A DNA stretch of 64,000 nt, taken from positions 242,769-306,768 of the forward strand of contig JALMLS010000461.1 of the NCBI GenBank assembly GCA_038496445.1. Reading direction: 5' to 3'. This document shows, piece after piece, positions 33,262-45,995 of the stretch. Source of the DNA: Trichosphaerium sp. ATCC 40318 (taxonomy: Eukaryota > Discosea > Flabellinia > Trichosidae). The position numbers and the translations under genes are program-made. Position 1 is the first letter of the stretch. Every line of letters starts with the position of its first letter. The notes under the pieces were generated by a model. The model made no database searches. It had not been told where the DNA came from and saw nothing but the letters and a program-made list of their open reading frames with translations.

Positions 33262-35578
33262 TTATGGACTTACATTTATCCATACATTGCCTGTGTTTAA
33301 TTTTTGAGCAATTAGATTTAGTTTACCGTTATCAAATCCACTTGTTGGTCCTCCGAACACAGAGTCTTTACTGAAGGTAGTGCATGCTTCTTGTGCATTA
33401 TCATGAGTAACTTTTTGTTCTGTGATGGCCCAACCAATACTGCTCTTGAGCCTACAAGCCTACAATGTAATTAAGCAAAAAATTCTGTTTTTCGTGTAAA
33501 AATGGTTGTACCACTGGAAGAAGATTTGAGCATGATTGAGACACCCAACGACCGTCTGCACCTTGTGAAACGCAATCTAAATTTGAAGTAGGCTGACCCT
33601 TAGCCCAAGACCATACTTGAGCCTCCATGAAAGAAGGTACATACAAATCAGGGCAAGGAACATTGACATTACATTTTGTAACTTGAGGTAATGTTGAAGC
33701 GTTTAGATGTATCTTATCCAATCCACCTAGTAAGTAAAGTTAATATAAGATGTACACGTGCAAGTATGTGTACCTCCGTTGATCGGTCCGTAAACAAGCT
33801 CTGCAGAGTTAGGACGAATAATTGAACCTTGGTAGGTCTGGGTAACTCCTCCTTTTAGTTTCATCGTGCAATCTGGAAAGTACTCAACAAAGTCATCCAT
33901 ACTGGGCTCCTGCCAATGACATAACTCTGGACCATACTTAGCGAATACTGTATCGTTCATAGCAGATCCATAATCAACTCCTGACATGAATAATATTTGT
34001 GTTCCAGCTTTTACCATGTCATCTATTGTGTCAGGCCATTTTCCGCCGTTTTCATAATACATCGGTGGTGTATAGATCTTTGATCCAAAATGCTTCTTTA
34101 GAGTTGCCACGAGTCCAGGTACTTTACCTATGATAACTGTTAGAAGGAAAAAAATAAGTACAAGAGAGTTTGACGCACCCCACTCAAGGAGATCTTCTTC
34201 GTCGTCAAAAAAAATGAGAAGGAATTCGTCTTTGTTTTCTGGTTTTTCTAGCCATGTTTGAACTTCTATGACAGCGTCTTCCCAACGTCTTTGTTTATCT
34301 ACAGGTATAGAAGAGAGACTAGGATCACAGCCTATTGTCTATGAAAAAAAATTGTGAGTTTTTGTTTTTGGTTTCAAATATTCTTTGTTTGGGTGCTCGT
34401 ACTTCAGTGTCCCACTCAATTGTTACGTTCAACCCAAGTTTGTGTATCAGGTCATTAATAAGGTCAATAAAATCATCAATATCAGGTTCATGAGCTCCAC
34501 CACAATGAGCAATACGCAACTCATTATCAACGAAGTGTGTATCTAACTCAATAAATCTAACCTACAAGACAAATTAAAATTATCACGTGCCAGATTGTAA
34601 CAACAAAAAAGTTTCGAATTGAAGAAAACAAATAAAATTCACGTGCCCCAAGGTTGAGTTGATCTGTTAAACTGAGGAATTGATTATTCGTTCGTAAATA
34701 CCAACTCTTGTCAACTAATTTGAGTATCTGTGTGTACACGTAGTCCTCATTCCCGTATCCATTTGCAAGTGTTATAGCTGAGTTATGTGTTCCTGGGTAT
34801 AATACATAACACATGTTTTGGCGACGTGCCAAAGTAGCTAAAGAAGACAATAAGACAACAAGACTTTTTTCTTGTATTCTGTCGTACTCTGCGTTTTGAT
34901 TGAATTTGAAAGCCATGGGGATACTGTAACTGTACCCGTCTTACATACTATAGAACAGTGTTCTCCACCATTACATACAACCTACGGAAGACTTAGTATT
35001 TGCGGAGCAATAATATCCCGCATTCTTTTTTTTCTGCTGTCAAAAAAAACCCAAAAGACTTCAAAATATATTGGCGTATTACACTGCTATTCAAATCCTA
35101 TTTTTTTTTTCTACACCTTACAAACATACGTTACGTATGTTTGATTTCGCTTTGTAAAAAAACACGTGTTTTTGTGGGCGTAAAAAGGTAGAAATTTGAA
35201 AGGTTTGAAAAGTGTAAATTCTCATCCCAAAATTTTGAGGAGAGAATTCAAGATTCTTGGTTTGTTTCAGCTATTTATGGTTCAAATGATACAAGTAATA
35301 AATGTCGACGCGAACTGTGCTCATTTTGGATGGCCAGTTGTCGAAAGACGAAAAGTACGGCGAATTTAACTTTCTGTTTATGTTTTAGCGGTTTTAATAC
35401 GTACTGTTTCAGTGCAGTTTACGCCAGGCGGGATAGTGTTGATTGTTTCACCCAAACCAAGTTTTTCTCTTGTAATATCGTCGTTTACCGTTATTTTCCA
35501 CGTTAACGCGTGTTGAATAAAGAGACAAAGAAAAAGCACCAACGCAAGGCTATTTGTATTCTTAGCCATAGAGATCAT
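33262..35578 (-). CDS. Secreted PI-PLC X-domain-like phosphodiesterase
   Basis: About eight exons in phase. Exon 1 (35578-35405) encodes a signal peptide (NSLALVLFLCLFIQHALTW). A short Cys-containing N-terminal part leads to the X-like TIM barrel: LYPGTHNSAI, DQLNLGVRFIELDTHF, LRIAHCGGAHEP, LNVTIEWDTE, FLLIFFDDEEDLLEW. His in GTHNS and in RIAHCG and the acidic residues fit the PLC active site. The C-terminal part has paired Cys, LPVACRLKSS and EACTTFSKDSVFGG. No Y or C2 domain, so it resembles the PLCXD/bacterial type rather than signalling PLC. The intron after LNLG has a GCACGT donor (34646). Confidence 0.85.
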
Positions 35579-35932
35579 TACCACCGCAATGTAGACCCCG
35601 TTAAAATATGTTTTACCCGTTAACAAGCACTCCTAAAGAAGGTCTTTAAGTCGTTTTGAACATTTAAGGTATTTAGGTCTCGATTGCTATTGTATTTATC
35701 CCAATTAAACAAAATGTCTGTACCACTATCCGTTGGTACAAGTTGTGAATAGACGTTCAAGTTTTGACATCAATCTTGGTTGTTACCTTGAAAGACTCTT
35801 TACTTCGTAACATCGACTGTAATGATGTTGGGGTGGTATTATATCCCACGTGATTTTATTTTGTCAGTAAAAAAAGATCAAGGCTTTTTTAGAATTTCAA
35901 AGTAATTAAATACTCCAGCATCACCACTAACG
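35579..35932. other. Divergent promoter region
   Basis: 354 bp between PLC-like (minus) and Slo channel (plus) starts. Holds a CACGTG at about 35850. No exon. Confidence 0.4.
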
Positions 35933-38900
35933 ATGGCGAATGTAACAGAACCTTCAGAGCCTAGTGAAGCACCACCAATAGGCCCTACAATGCCACCTGA
36001 TATATTTCTTAACAATGCAAGCCTTCCCCTTCAAGTTGCTGCATTAGCTATCTCATTTTCAGTGCTCTTGTTTTTTAACCTGCTTTGCTATTTATTTATT
36101 CTGTGGAGACGATGGTATCGGAGGAAGACTAACTACCTACAAACAGCTAGTACACCTTCAACACGTGCTAGGATAGCGCAATACTTTGAACGTGAGTCTA
36201 TGTGGTGGGTTTGGCTTGTAAGTGTTAAAAGACATCCTACGTTTGTCTAAATTATCTTTTAAAGGAACTATTCAACGGTGTATGCAGTATGGCTTATGTT
36301 GTACTTTATTTTGTTCTATTGGGAAATGATTTTGTTACACTCCGAGGATTTGGTGTAGAACTTGGTCTAGCAGTTGTATTCACCATTATTTTCTTCTGGC
36401 GCCTTTATATAGCAGAATCACGGTTCGTGATTTTAGTGTCAAACAAAACCGTTTCAAAAGTTGTTTGGATTTTTTTTTAGACTTACCTTTTTTCGATCTC
36501 TAGTTCGCTTTACTTGCGGTCTATTTCGGCGATAGTAGATGCAGCTACTGTGTTTCCTATATATGCATCTCTAATACTAGATGGTTATGCGGTATTAAAC
36601 ACTCTCTTCTCTTGTGCAACACTTGTTTGGTTTTGACATTTTTTTTTTTGAAATAGGTTTTGGGATTCTTACGGATTCTGCGGTTGTTCAGGTTGGCTAT
36701 TTTAAGCAAAAAGTTTGGAGGTACATTTTATTTTGACAATGACATTTATATATAATTGCTAAGTATATTTTGTCTGACACATTTTTTAGCTACAAAAACA
36801 CGGTATGATTGAAGCGATTTATTGATTTCTTCCTCAGCATTAGACTTCGTCCTTCGTTAGCTTAAGAGGTATACACTAACGCAATCATTAGATATCGAGC
36901 TGGTACTACAGCACGTGCTGTGGCCGAGGCTTTCTCATCAGGTGAGCTATTCGTGAAGTTACATGTACTGATTTTTTACCTAGGTATTTACACTCAGTTT
37001 GCCTTGCTGGTTTACCAATTGATTGCATTGGTTGTCTTTTCTGCATCGGCTTTTCAGTGCGTCATTCTTCTCGTAATATTACTTACTAATACCATATTAG
37101 ATACATTGAAGAGGTTGGTGACTTTTGGGTACCAGTAGAAGAGCGTGAAACTCAAACTATTGACAGTTTTGCGTCTATTTATTTTATCTTTGTTACTTTG
37201 TCAACAGTCGGGTACATTTCAGCACAAATTGCGCTATTGGACTAACAAGTTGGACAAATAGGTACGGTGATATACTTCCAACTACACAGACAGGACGTGT
37301 TGTAGTCATTATTCTGATTGTATGGTGCGAAGAAAAACTTAACTGAGCAGCAACTATTGCTTACTATTTTGTAAACAGGGCTATCTTTGTGCTTACATCT
37401 CGTCTTTCTCGTATCGGATCTGTACTGGCTGCAAGACCTGGTAAGCTGAATAATGCTATGTACCAATGAATATACACTAACAGATTAAAGTTGTATTGGG
37501 TGATCTAGGAGATGCTCGGTAATATTTCGTAGTACCACTAAAATGTTCTCATTTTTTACATTCTAGATCATCAAATTATGTAATCATTACAGGCTCGATA
37601 AAGGACCAAGCATTACAAACAATCCTTCGTGGTTTGTTTGCAAGGGAGAAATGTTATGTTCGCCAGCCTCATGTTGGTATGTTAGTGTTTGTCAACTTCT
37701 TTCAAGCTCTTTTTCTTTTTCTTTAATTGATAAACTAATATTCTATTCTTAGGCATTCTTGACAGTGGAGAGGGACAAAAGAGTATCAAACAGATTCTTT
37801 ACAATCCCACGTATACAGGCCATATTTATTACAGGCAAGGATCTGCTATGAGACCTGCTGACCTTCGGCATATGGACTTGGGTATGTACTATTTGTTGTT
37901 GTACCTGTCGAAGTCTCATGTTAGTGTAGGCAAAGCCAGAAAAGTATTTATACTAGCGAACCCACTTTCAGAAAATCCAGAACAAGAGGATGAAAGTACG
38001 ATGAATGTTATGTGAAGTTTAATTAATGAGTTTTATCAAACTAGCTAATATCCTACGTCTTTGGTCTATAAAGAATTACAAGACATATGGTGTTGATGTA
38101 TATATACAACTCATTCTCGCAAAGAGCAAGAAGCGTCTATTATCTCTTCCAGCAGACTTTGTTCGTGCTGAGCACGTGATGTGCATAGAAGAGCTTAAAT
38201 ATGTGCGCTTAAAATACTACTTTAAGGAACTAACTAAACCAGGCCATGTTGGGATCTTCCTGTCTTTACCCAGGCATTATAAGCCTCCTGACCAACATGA
38301 TAAGAAAGACGTCATACTTGGTAGATAGATCAGTCGTTTGGAAAGAAGCCTATGGTGAGCAAGATAAGTGTTTTTTTGAGTATTTATTAACGAGTATTAG
38401 AACACGGTGCAAACTTCTTATTGTATGCCAAGACATTGTCTAAAGTATTCAATAACATCAACTTTATGGCTGCTGTCAACGTATGCCTACTTCATTTCAT
38501 TGAATGACGCTAACTTGAAGATTAGCTCATGTACACATACACACACGGCGAACTACTCATTATTGGCGTTATTGATCGCGCAGATGGAAGAAGAGTACTT
38601 CTCAATCCTGGCAAGGTGCGGTCACTCTAGCCTTTCTTTTTAAGAGTTATTTTAATCACGTGATTAGAAATACGTTCTTCTTGAAGGTGACACTGTGTTG
38701 GCGCTAGCATACAAAGAAGAAATCGCGGACAAGCTTGAGCTTGAACCTTCAAAGTTACATCGAGATAAGAACAAACCAGTGCGTTTTTACTTAGTATACT
38801 TTATATTGATGCTGAAGTTTATTAGCTTGAACAAGAGTTGCGAGCACTTGGTGTACAATTACCAAACTCGAACAAGCTAACCAAAGCAGAGAAGGAGTGC

Positions 38901-41193
38901 AAGGAAATGGAGAAACAAAATTATAGGATTGCAAAGAAGTTAGAGCAAAACTCTCAAAGAATGGTAAGGCTACAGAGTGGCCTTGATAAAAAGATAGGCA
39001 AAAGAGCGAAGGTACAATCCTCTTTACAAAATGTCAGTTCCATACACGTGTTTGACTGATATGACAAAAAGAGGCAAGCCAAACTCAAAGAAGAAGAGAA
39101 AGCTGATGATGATGATCTCATTACAAAACGCCATATTGCGAAGTCAGTTCAAAAGATTGTGCATGCGTTACCTCACCATGTTGTGAGGCGTGGTGTACCT
39201 TCTGAGTTAAATGTTGTGCATCCAATGACACGTGGTAAAGTGCAAAATAGTACCTTAAATACTTTCTAAAATACTTTTATTAAGAACATTATGCCTTGTT
39301 GCGTACAAGTTCACAGACAACGTTGGATAAAGTATTGGTTACTAGAAGGGAATTATCTAGGTTCAAAGGTACACCAATCTTTAGTTGTGCGTTATCTACT
39401 AACACGAACAAAAAAGGTCACATCGTGTGTATAGGTGATGTATCCAACATATTTTATTTCATTGCTCGTTTGAGAGATAAGAGTTTAGAGCAGTTCGGCT
39501 ATGTACCAATAGTAATCATGGTATGATACAATGTTTCTATATACACCTAGCTTAATTCGTTTTATAAATAGAGTGAAACGTTTGGAGATGCTGAATGGAA
39601 ACGTATTCAAGTATTCCCTGAAGTCTATGTTCTCAAAAAGTCACCTTCAAATAAGGTTAGTTGTTCTTTTTAACACGTGAGATTTTGAACTTACATTCTA
39701 TTTAGAATCTGAAAAAAGCGAATGTAGCACAAGCTATGAGGATTGTGATATTCTCTAAACCTTCTCCTCTTGCAGAACAAAGTGGAGATGCTAATCTTAT
39801 AGACTCTGATCAAATGCTTCTTGCACTTAAGATTGTACGTCGCGCGTGATACATCTATTTGCCTAACCTGTACTGTAGATGAACCACTTTAAGTTCTTGG
39901 GTGATAATATCTTGGTTGAATTGAGTACTCCAACACAAACATATAGGCTATTCTAACCAATGCGTTTTAGTTAACTCTGAGAACATGGAATTTATTGATC
40001 TCGCATCCAAGTTGAATACATCTACTGAAGTACAAAAGAAACTAGAGTCCAGCAGGGCAGCTACAGACTACGAGTATGAAACAGCATATTTCGCTTCAGG
40101 TACGTTTACATACGTTGAATCCAGTCTTTGACCAACACGTGCCAATAGGGAAAGTATTCAGCTCCGCATTTTTTCACATACTTATGGCTAAAGCACGATA
40201 GATTCAGAGCTTTTCTCTTCCTTGCTGACGTTTAATAGGCTTTTAAAACGCCAGCTATATTCCGTACTATGAACATACTTGCTGGTACATCTGCAGTGTA
40301 TGAACCAATAGGAACACAAAAAGAAGGAGCTAAAATATGGCCACAAAGTCATCTTATTCTAATAAGACCTCCTGAAAAAATAACTGCAAATGGTGAATGG
40401 CAATTCCAGGACTTGTTTAAGGTCTGTTCGAATACTTTAGAGGCCATTCCAATCGGTTTATACAGAGCAGTGGAACCAAGTACGTCCAACCTCATTTAGC
40501 TTTTGTATTCTTGTTGGTGCTAACACGTCACAAAGGTAAGGTAGCATCAGAGGAGACAATACATCCATATGTCATTACATGTCCAGAACCAGAACTCCTT
40601 ATTGAGCCAACAGACTTTGTGTTTGTTTTAGGAAGAAGACAGTTATTATCTCATGAATTGGTAGCTTTTGGTGGAATGTACAATCCAAAGGTGCAAGCTA
40701 TCATCAAGAAACTGAAGAAGAAACTTGCGAAAGAAGCTGAAAAACAGAACAGACGAGAAAACGTATGCGCCTGTTTTGCGACCTTACACGTGTTACTAAC
40801 ATAAAGTGCCTCTAGGAAGCCAAACAAGCAGCGATGGTGAACGCAGCAGATCTCGTCAATCCGCAGAAGGTCGAAGAATCTCCAGCCAAGGAAGTTGCCG
40901 ACCCAAAAAAGAGTGTTCCGAAAAAGATGCATTCTATTGAGATGGAGAAACTAACAGATAACGAATCCGAGTCCGAGGAAGAATCAGAACCGGAAGACCG
41001 TGATGAAAACGATACTGATGAAGATAAAGATGACTCTGAAAACAAGTCCGAAGGATGGTCTGTAAAAGGGTCTCAGTCTAACATCAGTCTAAGCAAGAAT
41101 GACGAAGGTTCTTCAAACAAGCACTCTAATGTGTCTCTGGAAGAACAAACAGTTGAACGGATTGTAGCAAACCCTGAGGATTCTGAATCATAA
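35933..41193 (+). CDS. Slo/BK-family potassium channel
   Basis: About 28 short exons. After an extracellular-type N terminus and a first membrane helix come voltage-sensor helices; S4 is LGFLRILRLFRLAIL with Arg every third residue. The pore reads SIYFIFVTLSTVGYGD across a splice junction, followed by S6 (VVVIILIVWAIFVLTS). The RCK1 domain begins NYVIITGSIKDQ and includes EDETNILRLWSIKNY and MCIEELK; the second RCK begins GHIVCIGDVSNI and ends near ITCPEPELLIEPTDFVFVLG. A coiled, acidic C-terminal tail follows. The family opens with voltage and intracellular ions. I do not see the Asp-rich calcium bowl of animal Slo1. A 10-nt exon lies at 37509-37518. Confidence 0.9.
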
Positions 41194-41464
41194 ATACAAA
41201 TGAATTGTAAGATCATAAATGTTGCCCGAAACTGTTAAGCCTTTTCACTTTGTTCACGTGATACCCAGATGCATACTGAGCCGCCAATTAATGTGCCTTT
41301 TTTAAAAATGCACATATTGCCTCATAACACGTGATATTTAGGTACTTCTTTTTTATGATAGCTCTACTTGTTCTAGGTCAATACTTAGCTCTGTTTCTAC
41401 GTACTTGTATCAATAAAAAGATTAGGAAATTTCAACCGTATTCTTGGTGATCGTAATCTTGTGG

Positions 41465-44400
41465 ATGGCAAACAATTACGTAATTGCTGTTCTAGAGGAT
41501 TTGGAAAGGTTACCACAAGCCTGTAATAATACACTGAAGCAAACAGAAGCATCTATACGCAGTATAACGAATAGATTAAATACTTTAGCAGAACAAATAT
41601 CAGTTAACCTTGATACACAGAATGGGGCAAGCATTTTGATCAACAAAACAAAATTTTTTTTTGTTTGTTTTAGCCCATTTTCGGTTTTTCTAATCAAAAC
41701 GTTTATTAATAGGATGGTGACACGTGTTTGCATATAGCTTGCGCAAAAGGTCATGTGACGCTCGTTCAGCTATTACTCCATCTAGGCGCAAGTTGGGATG
41801 TAGATAATAATCAAGGAAGGAAACCAATGGCTGGTACGTGCTGATGATGATTAAAAATCAAACCGCACGTGATTTACTTGTTATTTTTTTTTTAGTCACC
41901 GTTGAGGCTTGTAAACAGTCTTATGCTGTAGAGTCGCACTATCTTTGTCTTGGTACGCTTTATATTTGTCCGCAATAGCATCTACTTACATACGCGCTAG
42001 ATTTGCTGTTAAAATGGGTCAAACACGCGAACGTAACAACAGATGAGCGTGGGCGTCCAAAAGTATGCTATTTTTTGTTCGAATGATTTTTATCTCTTTT
42101 TCTCACCATCAAAAAGACCTTTGAGTTTGGTACGCTTGTAAGCGAAAGACCAGCTGCAGATAGAAATAGGGTGTTGTTTTGGAGTTTCGTCAAGGATTGG
42201 AATCTCTGTAAGACGCTGCTATGTTTTTTTTTAATGATTTTGTTTTTAGATTGGAAGGATATAAGTTTACTCAATGAGGTCAATCATTGTGTATATTTAC
42301 AAGCGTTTAATGGAATTTTCATAGGTTTATATCACACTTACAACAATGTCTAAAATTAAGTGGGACAGCAGTATTAGAGCGCCAACTGTAGAGGTAATTT
42401 ATATAATTTTTAACAACTTTTTGAGCACAGACTTACAATTGTTAGGTTCTTTTTTCCGGGTAATCTCATTGTTCGCAATGACAATGTGTCCTGACTTTAA
42501 ATTTTAGATTTGAAGGTATTGTAAAATGTACACAACGTATTAGCGAACAAATAGAGTACCACAAAGGTAAGCTTTCTAACTTCAACATAAAAATCACGTG
42601 ATTAAATATCGATGTAGAACGTGACACGTTGGAAGATAATTTGGGTAAAATATTCGCTGAGGCACGTGGATTTTAAGAAGTTAATTGTTGCATGATACTT
42701 ACTACATTAAAGAACTCAAAGGCGTTTGCATTATACGCTCATTATACAATAAAGTCAAGAGCAAGAGAGAAACTATTAAAAAGAGCAAAAAAAAAGAATA
42801 GTGCACTTCACAGATTCCTTGCAGTACGTTAAATATCATTTACAAAATGCGTTCGATCCACTGCGATATTAAAAAGAAATTAGAGGTGCAGTAACTTGAA
42901 GAAGTACAAGAGACTGAGGTTCGTAATAAGACATAAAAAAATCGATATCTTTTTTTTTTTCTTATTTTTTGTCATTAGATTTGATGCTTCTGATTTTAAT
43001 CTGCCAGCAAGAAAGATTCAACAACTTGCTCTCCAATTAAAGGTATGTACCAATCTAATGTTTGTTCATAATGATTTGTTCTAATGGGGTCGTATTTAAG
43101 GACATTGTGAAGCATGTTGAAATTAATGAAGAACAAAGAAATTATTTCAAAGTTGCAATTAATGGTATTGAAGCTGTTACAAGAGATATAAACCAAAAGA
43201 CTGGTGATTATGAAAAGCAAATGTTGGATGCTAAATATCAATCCATATTCTTTCCAGTTGCGTATCTTGTTGTCTTGACATTTGATGTTTTCCGATTTTA
43301 TTCCTCGTTTGTTGACTTTCAGTTCTAGAAAAAAGCTTTCTCACCTTCCAGGAGCTTTATAAAATCTGGTTCTTTGTTCATCAGAAAACCAAGAAAAGGA
43401 AATGTATCTGACACAGTTGTGCGATTTCTAATCGGTGAAGTGTGCTTGTTTAGCGGTATGGAATTCTCTTTATTTTTACCTACAAATTTAGAAGATTTTG
43501 TTTGTAATAACTGACCCTTGTTAGATGCTGTGGGGTATCAAGTATTATATACCCTTCTTAAAGGTGTTATTATGTTCAGTGATATCACTACTATAAAACA
43601 CGTTACGATTGTCCATAATCAAAGAACATGTATGATATTATTTCTATTTTTTTGCTGTACATTTCACTAAACTTGTCGGTAGATGCTGCTGTGTCTATTG
43701 TCAAAAACAGCAGAGAGATAGGAACAGGTTCTTCTACAGTTTGGTTATGTAGTCCTCATACAGCTACTGCAAAAGAATGGTTTGCAGCAATAGAAAAAGG
43801 TAAAAACGTTATCCATTATTTTCGAACAAAAAAAACCCCCGAAATGTTATCACCCGCTCACGCTTTTCAGCTTACGAATCATATGTCGGTGTTGTACATA
43901 CTAGAGGTAAGTAAAATTAATTAAGTTTCATAAATACTGAAACAATCACGTGTAGTTAACAAAAGGTTGAAATCTTCAACAAGAAAGAAAACACCTAGAA
44001 GAAAAATATCATCAACGCCTTTACCTCTCAGAAAAATATCAGGTCTAACACCAGACAAGCTAAAAAAACAGGCATCCAAACTGAGCAGTACAGGACCAAG
44101 TCGCCACGAACGTTTGAACACATCAGTAGGCATAACAGATAGACCATTACCTCCTCAACCTTTTCAACCTCCTCAACCTCAGCAACGACCCGGAACACCA
44201 AAACCAAGAAAACTTACACCTCCAGAAGGTCTCGTTCTACGAAGACCTTCACCTAAATACAACATTTCATTTCAAAAACCAAGACCTCCACAACAACCAC
44301 CACCAACAAAACCACGTGAAAAACAAGTAACAACTCATAATTCGCTTAATCAAAAGTCAGTTAAGGCACATTCTTCTCTTCAAAAAATCATTTTCCCTGT

Positions 44401-44719
44401 TTCTCATAAGCACCAACATCAACAACGAAATAGTTCTCAGAAGCATCAACAACGCACAGTACCAGATAGAAAACGAGTTAAAAACAGTGTACTATTATTC
44501 CAGAACTCGACATATTCTCCATCATCATCAAACTCTTCGTATTCTGGACCTTCTCCAAGTAAGCCAAAAAGAAGTCCTCCAAGTATTCCTTCTCCTTCAC
44601 AGAATCGATTGGCAGTTGAAAAGAGACGTAAGTATATGAAACATAAGCGTAGTGTTTCTGCTCCTTCTTTTCAAATTCAACAGCAAGCGTATATGCTTAG
44701 ACAGTCTAGCAAAAAGTAA
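41465..44719 (+). CDS. Ankyrin-repeat RhoGEF (DH-PH) with Pro-rich basic tail
   Basis: About 15 exons. The N terminus is a coiled coil (41465-41626). One clear ankyrin repeat follows (DGDTCLHIACAKGHVTLVQL, 41713-41832). The DH domain spans about 42320-43260: FALYAHYTIKSRAREKLLKR, then NLPARKIQQLALQLKDIVK, then AVTRDIN. The PH domain (43330-43800) has IKSGSLFIRKPRKGN, VRFLIGEVCLFS and TATAKEWFAAI. A tail of about 250 residues rich in Pro, Gln, Ser and Lys ends at 44719 and offers SH3-like PxxP sites. It should activate a Rho-family GTPase. The intron after QNG has a GC donor (41627). The region 42240-42400 is the least certain part of the model. Confidence 0.78.
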
Positions 44720-45995
44720 TAAACAATCACCAAGAAAAAAAAACTAATAAAACAACACTTGTACTTTTATAATCTTCTATCTCTAAGCATGGACAAGAAA
44801 CGATATTTGGCGTCCGGCTGATAATATCGCTGCTACACAAAATTAGTTAGCAGGACAGCGCTAAGAAGCGACTAAGTAATTACGAAAACCACTTGGAAGT
44901 ATTTTTTTGAATCACATGTTTTTTTTTTTTGATAACAGTTCAACTATTTGTCAACTCTACGTATCTCGTCACGTATTTCTGTTATACATTTTAGAGCTAC
45001 AGAAGCGTTTAGTTACTACTTTGTACTTTTTCAACTACGGTGCCTTTTGGAACACTTATTCCATAATTCAGCAAAAAACACGAAAGTAAGCTCTCGTGAT
45101 TACCTCTTCATTACTTCCGCGCATTGTTTAATAATGTGGTCGTAGAACAAACATTCACTGATGAGCATGTATGGACACTGCAACTACTTCTGTCGAGTTC
45201 GGCAATGAGTGGTTTTAATTGCAATCAGTGTTTTTAGTGTGTTTAAAACTCTTGTGTCAATATCTAGCCTCGTAGTACGGTAGTATTCCTTCTTTCGTAT
45301 TTCCTGGGCGGAAGCTGACATGTCGATTTTAATTAACCTTTCCGCCTCTCTATGAGCTCTTTATGCGTAGACAAACTGATTGGATACATTCAGAGGTGGT
45401 CGGGTACCTTTTAAGGCAAAACCAAGGGATTCGAGAAAGAACGAGTTTCTTGCTATTACCTCTTTGTGCTAGCGATGTTCCAAACGAATAGAACCGAATA
45501 ATACGTATTTGGAGGTATTCGAATATAATTGAAGTGTTAGCTTCGTTTTGTTAGCGGTCGTTGCCCGGTCCAGCTAAGCGGCTACTGTATAAAAATATGT
45601 ATTCTGGAAACCCGTTTAAAATTATCACTTTGTCGTGTTTTGCCATGGCATCACACATGCTTTTTTGAACTTGTACATGCTGTCAATGGCTTTGAAATTC
45701 GTTTATGTTTAACACATAGGTCCAAAGCCTTGTATCAAGCAAGTTGGTTAGTTTTCAAATAGTCCCGCTCACCAAACACCATAAAACCTTTAGTTTTGGC
45801 ATGGCTGCGCGTAGAAAAAACCATGAGAGCGTTGGTTAGAGTTTTTGCACTAGAACGCACAAATCATAAACAAAAGGCTCAAATTTCTTTTCTGGTGTAC
45901 ATATTTTACAAAGCCAGCGCTACATCCTGTGCAGTTGCATAGAACGTATTCACAAGAATGTGTGTTTGTGTTTTATAAAGTTAGCTAACATAACA
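44720..45995. other. Intergenic, 1.3 kb
   Basis: No exon supported on either strand; splice-like GTACGT or GTACCC motifs occur but open frames around them are short. Confidence 0.4.

Noticed and set aside
40651-41045. Minus-strand Ser/Phe-rich ORFs
   Set aside because: Antisense to the acidic C-terminal tail of the Slo-type channel.
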